A DNA stretch of 8,502 bases from Candidatus Aenigmatarchaeota archaeon (GTDB lineage Archaea; Aenigmatarchaeota; Aenigmatarchaeia; QMZP01; JAFGSV01). Positions within the stretch are counted from its first letter, which is position 1. The number at the start of each line of letters is the position of its first letter. The translations under genes were made by a program, and so were the position numbers. Location of the stretch: contig CP070804.1 in NCBI GenBank assembly GCA_020343635.1, positions 656,789 to 665,290 of the forward strand. Reading direction: 5' to 3'. The notes beneath the pieces were generated by a model. It did not search any database and was not told the DNA's origin. It saw nothing but the letters and a program-made list of their open reading frames with translations. This document shows, piece after piece, positions 4,214 to 8,502 of the stretch.

Positions 4214-6019
4214 CTAAACGAGAACCCTGAGGCCCTTCGAAAGATACGCCTGCAAAGCCATCTGGCCCTGCTCCGAGTTCTTCCTGACCTTTATCTTGCC
4301 GTTTCTCCCGGCAATCGCTGAGAAGAGGAAGCTGTCCCCTTCATAGACATCGACGCTCTTTCCACTAAGCTTCTGATTCACCAGCAGATAGAAATTGGCT
4401 CCGGTCTCCTCCCAGCCCCAGTCTATATCGCCTTTAAGTGACCCTTCCTTGGGCTCGACGTTTATCTTCATCCCTATCTCTTTCTCTATCTGCTCTATGC
4501 GCTGTCCCTTCCTGCCTATAATCTTTGGGATGACGTCATTCCTTACCTTCAGAGTTATCCTGTCGCTGCCTGCAAACTCTATGCGCATCGAGGGGTCGAA
4601 TCTCCTGAGCTTGTTGTACAAGGACTCCTTGGCAAGTTTCTCCGTACCGCTCTCCTTCACAGCTGAAGCCTTAACAGGTATGACCACGTTCTCTTCTCCG
4701 AACGTGTATATCTCGTATTCCAGCTCCTTTGTCGCGAAATCCCTGACTTCGACAACCGGTCTGGTCAGATCGTCCGATTTCATGCCATGGGGAACCTTCA
4801 CCGTGAGCGAGATTGAGAAGACCTTCTCTATTCTGCCTGCGTTTATGTATATCACTGTGTCTATCACATGCGGTATGACCCCTAATTCGAGCCTTCCCAC
4901 GAAACGCTGTATCGCAGCAACAGGCCCTGTCGAATGAACCACGCCGACCATACCGACTCCTGCAAGGCGCATGTCCCCGAAAACACGGAAATCACGCGTG
5001 CGCCTGATCTCGTCGAATATGGTGTAATCCGGTCTCACGAGCAGCAGCAGTTCAGCTGTCTTCTCCCAGTCGCCCTCAAGAGGGGCATACTGGGTTACAT
5101 CAGGGCCCACCTGCAGGTCCCTTGGCTGCTCGAAGGTCTTGACGACCTTGTCATGATCAACGAGATAGTCAGCGAGACTTGCAGCGAATGTGGATTTTCC
5201 CGAACCCGGAGGTCCTGCTATCAAAACGCCGCTGGACCTGCTGACAACGTTCCTCTCAAGGTCCTTGTGGAGCCTGTAGTCGCTGAGCTTCGCCTTGTAC
5301 ACGGGTCTGACTGCTGTCAGTTCAAGGGCGTCCGAGAAGGGGGGCTTCGTTATGGATATCCTGTAGTCTCCCATCTGTATGACAATCGCGCCCTGTTTGC
5401 TTATCTCTATGAATGAGTTGGGATCGATCCTTGTCTTGCTCATCACCTGCTCTATGATTCCTTTTATCTCCTTCTCCGTGCATCTGTTCGGTCTTATAGT
5501 AACGAGCTCGACCTTTCCCGGCTTTCCCTTCTTGGCGAGCGGCCGCACGCCTGTCTTCATATGAACAGACTGCGTATCCTTTGTGAAGAACTTCTCAATA
5601 TCCATCCTCGTTATCTTCTCTTTGGGTACGTATTCTACGTCGACATTTTCGGCCTCTGCAACGAGAGCCTGTACGTAGTCGCCCGTGACGAGCATCGCAT
5701 GCTCTTTCTTGGCGACGTCACGTATGAGGGCGTCTATCCTGCCCTTCCTGGCGAGGTTTATCTCCTCCATCGTAGGCCTCTGGCCCACGAAGTCTATCTT
5801 GACCCCTGCCTTCTCACCACTTTCGCGTATTTTCTTGATCTCATCGAGACCACGAAAACCGATGTCCATGTGCCTTGACGCCTGCGCCTGCAGCTCGTCA
5901 ATGACAGTCATCGGTATTATTATCCTTGTCTTTTGCAGTTTTCCTTTCGAGATAAGTTCCGAAAGTGTCCCAGCTATGAGTACACTTGTATCAGGAACTA
6001 TCTTCTTTGCATCTATCAT
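4214..6019 (-). CDS. PIN-ATPase-KH protein (PINc/VapC family ATPase, COG1855 type)
   Basis: A 601-residue protein of full family length. Residues 1-130 form a PIN domain with the acidic nuclease set visible: D10 (VPDTSVL), E42 (VIDEL), D96 (RIDALIRD) and D114 (VTGDY). A secretion-ATPase-like (VirB11/PilT-type) domain at about 240-410 has Walker A GPPGSGKST (269-277), a Walker B-like DYTIFDE (331-337) and a downstream VGVVHSTGP segment. A KH domain at about 485-525 has the GRKG loop (502-505). The Sulfolobus homologue PINA is reported as a hexameric ATPase that promotes Holliday-junction migration and works with Hjc and Hjm; the role here is by analogy. The ATG is supported by an AAGGAG Shine-Dalgarno sequence 8 bases upstream. 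It lies next to the replication genes GINS and primase, consistent with a role in DNA repair or replication restart. Confidence 0.95.
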   Translation of the reverse strand: MIDAKKIVPDTSVLIAGTLSELISKGKLQKTRIIIPMTVIDELQAQASRHMDIGFRGLDEIKKIRESGEKAGVKIDFVGQRPTMEEINLARKGRIDALIRDVAKKEHAMLVTGDYVQALVAEAENVDVEYVPKEKITRMDIEKFFTKDTQSVHMKTGVRPLAKKGKPGKVELVTIRPNRCTEKEIKGIIEQVMSKTRIDPNSFIEISKQGAIVIQMGDYRISITKPPFSDALELTAVRPVYKAKLSDYRLHKDLERNVVSRSSGVLIAGPPGSGKSTFAASLADYLVDHDKVVKTFEQPRDLQVGPDVTQYAPLEGDWEKTAELLLLVRPDYTIFDEIRRTRDFRVFGDMRLAGVGMVGVVHSTGPVAAIQRFVGRLELGVIPHVIDTVIYINAGRIEKVFSISLTVKVPHGMKSDDLTRPVVEVRDFATKELEYEIYTFGEENVVIPVKASAVKESGTEKLAKESLYNKLRRFDPSMRIEFAGSDRITLKVRNDVIPKIIGRKGQRIEQIEKEIGMKINVEPKEGSLKGDIDWGWEETGANFYLLVNQKLSGKSVDVYEGDSFLFSAIAGRNGKIKVRKNSEQGQMALQAYLSKGLRVLV

Positions 6020-6025
6020 TCAATC

Positions 6026-6033
6026 AACTCCTT
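6026..6033 (-). promoter_or_regulatory. Shine-Dalgarno sequence of the PIN-ATPase gene
   Basis: The minus strand reads AAGGAGTT, with AAGGAG 8 bases before the ATG at 6019. This is the strongest ribosome-binding site in the window. It settles the start and implies a leadered transcript, in contrast to the leaderless neighbours. Confidence 0.7.
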
Positions 6034-6122
6034 ATTGTGATTTTGATGTATTTGCATTTCACATACTTTGTTCTGTAAATGTCAGAAAAAGCGTGTTATA
6101 AGAGATATCATGTAAAGATGGC

Positions 6123-6130
6123 TTTATAAA
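6123..6130 (-). promoter_or_regulatory. TATA box candidate of the PIN-ATPase gene
   Basis: TTTATAAA, preceded on the minus strand by purine-rich GCAAAGC that could act as a BRE. A start site about 26 bases downstream would lie near 6100 and give a leader of about 80 bases. A second, weaker candidate is CTTATAAC at 6102-6095 (leader about 50 bases). The box lies just after the GINS stop at 6141, so the two minus-strand genes need not be co-transcribed. Confidence 0.4.
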
Positions 6131-6140
6131 GCTTTGCCCC

Positions 6141-6653
6141 TTAACCGGGCTCAACAAGCTCGCCTACGCCCTTTTCTATGAGGACCTTGGCATTATCCAG
6201 GGGGACCGTCGCCACGTCACCCGACTTGTAGGGTCCGTAGTAGCCCATGTCTATGCCTACGAACTGGGCCGTGTCCTGCAGGAAGGCCACGACTTTCATA
6301 GGGAATTTTTCACCGGACATGACCTTCTTGCGCTGTCCCTGGAAGTCCTGCAAGTTCTTCGCTATCCTGTCGAAAAGCTCCCTTTCCTCTGGCGTCATGT
6401 TCTCAGGGATCGCCCCCGATCTGACGAAAGAAAGCGTGAAGTTGACTATCTTCCTCTCCCGCGTCTGCATTACGTTGTTGACCCTCTGCTTTGCTGTTTC
6501 ATGTTCCCACTTGTCGTCCTTTTCATGCGCTATCGCTTCCTTCTTTTCCAGATAATCCATGGCCTCCTGAAGGAAGTTCGGCGGAAGCTTTGTAAGCTTT
6601 ACAGATGCCTTCTCCTCCTGCTCTATCTTCCTGAGTGTCTCGTAGGTTATCAT
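6141..6653 (-). CDS. Archaeal GINS complex subunit (Gins51/Gins15 type)
   Basis: A 170-residue subunit of the GINS complex, which with Cdc45/GAN and MCM forms the replicative helicase. Residues 1-112 are the helical A domain, opening with the characteristic MITYETLRKIEQEEK and LPPNF. Residues about 118-170 are the small beta-rich B domain (VVAFLQDTAQFVGIDMGYYGPYKSGDVATVPLDNAKVLIEKGVGELVE, split here only by reading). The order A then B identifies the Gins51 type rather than Gins23. I place the start at the ATG at 6653, because family members begin MITY. A TTG at 6662 in the same frame would add three residues and sits at exact leaderless distance from the TATA box. The gene is divergent from the primase gene, a linkage seen in other archaea. 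No second GINS subunit is in the window, so a homotetramer is possible (inference). Confidence 0.9.
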   Translation of the reverse strand: MITYETLRKIEQEEKASVKLTKLPPNFLQEAMDYLEKKEAIAHEKDDKWEHETAKQRVNNVMQTRERKIVNFTLSFVRSGAIPENMTPEERELFDRIAKNLQDFQGQRKKVMSGEKFPMKVVAFLQDTAQFVGIDMGYYGPYKSGDVATVPLDNAKVLIEKGVGELVEPG

Positions 6654-6680
6654 GATATCCAAATGTTAATTATATCCATG

Positions 6681-6690
6681 TTTTTTAAAA
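6681..6690. promoter_or_regulatory. Shared symmetric TATA box between GINS and primase
   Basis: TTTTTTAAAA, whose palindromic core TTTTAAAA (6683-6690) is centred at 6686.5. The primase ATG (6711) is 24.5 bases to the right and the GINS-frame TTG (6662) is 24.5 bases to the left. Both distances fit leaderless starts from one TBP site. Only 57 bases separate the two ATG codons and no Shine-Dalgarno sequence precedes either. A separate AT-rich stretch on the GINS side (ATATAATTAA, 6676-6667) is a less well-spaced alternative. Confidence 0.5.
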
Positions 6691-6710
6691 CTGAAATCCA
6701 CAGGAATATC

Positions 6711-7973
6711 ATGAGTTTCAGGGATATTTACGCATATTACAGCAGGGAGGACGTTCAGGATGCGCTTCTCAGGGCCTCGAAAAACAGGGAAGTTGTGGGG
6801 GTCTTCAAAGATGGGGCATTTTCGACCAGACCCAACACCCTCGTGTACAGGAAGGACATAAGTACGCTCGTCAAGAATGGGGCGGTCGCTTTTCATGGTT
6901 CACTGGAACGGTGGTCCAACCCCATGTCCGTGGGTTCCCAGAATTATGAGTTAGGCAGGACCGGCTGGGACCTGATACTTGATCTAGATTGTGAAAGCAC
7001 GGAGCATGGCAAGGTCGGGGTCAGGGTATTCCTAAACGCGCTCAAAAAACACGGGGTGAAGAACGTTTCTGTCAAGTTCACAGGAGGTACAGGTTTCCAT
7101 CTCGGGATACCATATGAAGCATTTGCAGAAGATGTGGACTACAGGCCAATAAGCGAGCAGTATCCTGATATCGCAAGGAATATAGTGGGCTATCTGAGGG
7201 AATTCGTAAGGCAGAACTTTGAGAAGGAACTGCTGAAGAAATGGTCCGTTGAGGAACTTGCAGGGCATGCTGGCAAGCCTGTGGGAGAGATAATGACTGA
7301 GGATGGCGTGGATCCTTTCAAGATAGTCGATGTAGACCCTGTTCTCATTTCCCCCAGGCACCTCTTCAGACTCCCCTATTCACTTCATGAGAAAAGCCAT
7401 CTTGTATCCCTTCCTCTCAGGCGAGATGAAATAGAGCATTTCAGGAAGGAAGACGCCTCCCCCGATAAGGTGAGATTCATAAGGCCCTTCCTTGGAAAAT
7501 GCGAGCCCGGTGAAGCTGACATGCTGATTACCGAAGCGGTGGACTGGTCCGTGAAGAACAGGAAAGAGGCTGTGAAAAGAGCGAAGAGGGAGTTTGTGTT
7601 TAAGAAGCCTGTTCCGGTGGAGCTTGCGCCTCCATGCGTCCATAACATAATGAAGGGTCTTCCGGACGGGAAGAAGAGGAGCTTGCTGATAATGATAAAT
7701 TATCTGTCTTCACTGGGATGGAAGTGGGAGGACATAACAGAAACCCTGCTCAAATGGAATGAGAAGAACAGACCCCAGCTCAAGGAAAACTACATCAGAG
7801 GGCAGATAAGATGGCATATGAACAGGAAGAAGTCACTGCCTCCTCCCAACTGCATCAGTCCCGGTTACTACGAAAGCTTCAAGGTATGTACCCCTGACAA
7901 GCTTTGCGGCGGCAGCAAGAAGACCATAAAGAATCCTGTCAACTATGCCATCAGGAAGCTCAGGAAGAAATAA
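6711..7973 (+). CDS. priS: Fused DNA primase: PriS catalytic domain plus PriL iron-sulfur domain
   Basis: A 420-residue single-chain archaeo-eukaryotic primase that makes primers for replication. The PriS-like part (about 1-290) has the catalytic acids in LILDLDCE (D91, D93), the nucleotide-binding KFTGGTGFHL (122-131, H130) and the KIVDVDPVLISPRHLFRLPYSLHEKS block (204-229, D209 the likely third acid). The region after 300 matches the PriL C-terminal [4Fe-4S] domain: APPCVHNIM (C309), SLGWKWEDI, then PPPNCISPGYYESFKVCTPDKLC (C381, C393, C399) and NPVNY. The zinc knuckle of ordinary PriS and the helical N-terminal body of PriL are not apparent, so the protein is much shorter than PriS plus PriL. 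Such fusions are known in Nanoarchaeum and related lineages. The ATG at 6711 is chosen by TATA spacing and the MSFRDIYAYY opening. 6678 is an alternative; the frame open to 6501 is antisense to GINS. Confidence 0.92.
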   Translation: MSFRDIYAYYSREDVQDALLRASKNREVVGVFKDGAFSTRPNTLVYRKDISTLVKNGAVAFHGSLERWSNPMSVGSQNYELGRTGWDLILDLDCESTEHGKVGVRVFLNALKKHGVKNVSVKFTGGTGFHLGIPYEAFAEDVDYRPISEQYPDIARNIVGYLREFVRQNFEKELLKKWSVEELAGHAGKPVGEIMTEDGVDPFKIVDVDPVLISPRHLFRLPYSLHEKSHLVSLPLRRDEIEHFRKEDASPDKVRFIRPFLGKCEPGEADMLITEAVDWSVKNRKEAVKRAKREFVFKKPVPVELAPPCVHNIMKGLPDGKKRSLLIMINYLSSLGWKWEDITETLLKWNEKNRPQLKENYIRGQIRWHMNRKKSLPPPNCISPGYYESFKVCTPDKLCGGSKKTIKNPVNYAIRKLRKK

Positions 7974-8502
7974 TCATCCGGCTTCTATTCTTTTTGGTTC
8001 CAGCTTCGGCACCCTCTTGGACATGAACCAGTAGGCCAGCATCGCAAGCGCAAGAACAGCCAGAACGAATCCCATCACGAAGAATGGATTGACTATTATC
8101 TGCCCAACAAGTGCAGACACAGCCGTTATATCCTCTTCTTTTTCAAGCTTCGCGTAATCTATCATGTCCTGGCAGTTTTCCATTGCCAGCTGCGTGAGCC
8201 TTCTTGCCTCCTCCACGTCATTTTGTTCAAGGGATTTCTCAGCTTCTACTATAAGCCCGAAGAGTTCCATGCATTCAGGGTTCTCCTCAAACAGGTCCTT
8301 GACCATGACAATCTCTGGTATTACCGTTGTTACGTTCGAGCGGATTACCTGTATGTTTATCGTCGCGAACTCGTTGACCCTTGGACTGGTTGAATTCGCG
8401 TATATGTGACCAGTATAGCTTCCCTCAGAAAGGTTTCCGACACTTATGTTTACCTCTGTGGTGAAGTTCTCGCCCAGCCCAAGTCTGGGTATGTAGGTGT
8501 CA
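7974..8502 (-). CDS. Membrane-anchored surface protein, C-terminal part (truncated at right edge)
   Basis: The minus-strand frame is open from the window edge to the stop at 7976-7974, giving 175 residues. The Met at 8306 is internal: upstream codons continue without a stop as a beta-sandwich-like, sequon-rich sequence (LGENFTTEVNISVGNLSEG, later YANSTSPRVNE and INIQVIRSNVTTVIPE) with five N-X-S/T sites in 65 residues. This resembles an Ig-like or NEW3-type extracellular domain (inference). A helical segment with two Cys (NPECMELF, MENCQDM) follows, then one transmembrane helix (PFFVMGFVLAVLALAMLAYWF) and a short basic tail (SKRVPKLEPKRIEAG). The outside-in topology fits a type I surface protein whose signal peptide lies beyond the window. 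It ends exactly one base after the primase stop. Confidence 0.8.
   Translation of the reverse strand, partial: DTYIPRLGLGENFTTEVNISVGNLSEGSYTGHIYANSTSPRVNEFATINIQVIRSNVTTVIPEIVMVKDLFEENPECMELFGLIVEAEKSLEQNDVEEARRLTQLAMENCQDMIDYAKLEKEEDITAVSALVGQIIVNPFFVMGFVLAVLALAMLAYWFMSKRVPKLEPKRIEAG

Noticed and set aside
4395..5878. Several plus-strand frames opposite the PIN-ATPase gene
   Set aside because: The opposite strand carries an intact 601-residue protein with nuclease, Walker and KH motifs. The plus frames have no recognisable domains.
6501..6710. Upstream extension of the primase frame
   Set aside because: It runs antisense through the GINS gene and across the promoter. Its Leu-rich sequence is not part of any primase, and TATA spacing fixes the start at 6711.

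Overview
The window looks like a compact archaeal chromosome segment, most likely from a DPANN-type lineage. The markers are an archaeal GINS subunit, an archaeal PIN-ATPase-KH protein, TATA-box promoters placed for leaderless mRNAs, and a single short primase. In that primase the PriS catalytic domain is fused to the iron-sulfur domain of PriL, an arrangement known from Nanoarchaeum and several other small-genome archaea. The DPANN assignment is inference from gene content, not a phylogeny. No mobile element, CRISPR array, tRNA or rRNA gene was seen. No stretch longer than 300 bases lacks a gene.

Layout. (a) 1-528, minus, open at the left edge: the N-terminal part of a secreted, extremely N-glycosylation-sequon-rich protein. 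(b) 653-1105, plus: a small coiled-coil plus winged-helix regulator. (c) 1150-2244, plus: a long, highly charged helical protein. (d) 2281-3273, plus: a double-CBS protein with a degenerate RecA/KaiC-like domain. (e) 3270-4172, minus: a membrane-anchored surface protein with a PGF-pre-PGF-like region and a Cys-rich region. (f) 4214-6019, minus: the PIN-ATPase-KH protein. (g) 6653-6141, minus, and 6711-7973, plus: divergent GINS and fused primase genes. (h) 7974-8502, minus, open at the right edge: the C-terminal part of another membrane-anchored surface protein.

How the parts work together. Genes f and g form a DNA-processing block. GINS is a CMG-helicase subunit, the primase makes primers, and the PIN-ATPase-KH family has been linked to Holliday-junction processing. 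Genes a, e and h are envelope proteins.

The most interesting local structure is around the regulator. The hexamer TGTCGA/TCGACA occurs six times between 587 and 1101. It forms a perfect 16-bp palindrome just after the regulator's own TATA box, and an inverted repeat whose arms bracket a TATA box in front of the charged-helix gene. This suggests that the regulator controls itself and its downstream neighbour, and perhaps the divergent glycoprotein gene. A second notable structure is the GINS/primase spacer. A symmetric TTTTAAAA lies equidistant from the primase ATG and a TTG start candidate for GINS, and may act as one bidirectional promoter.
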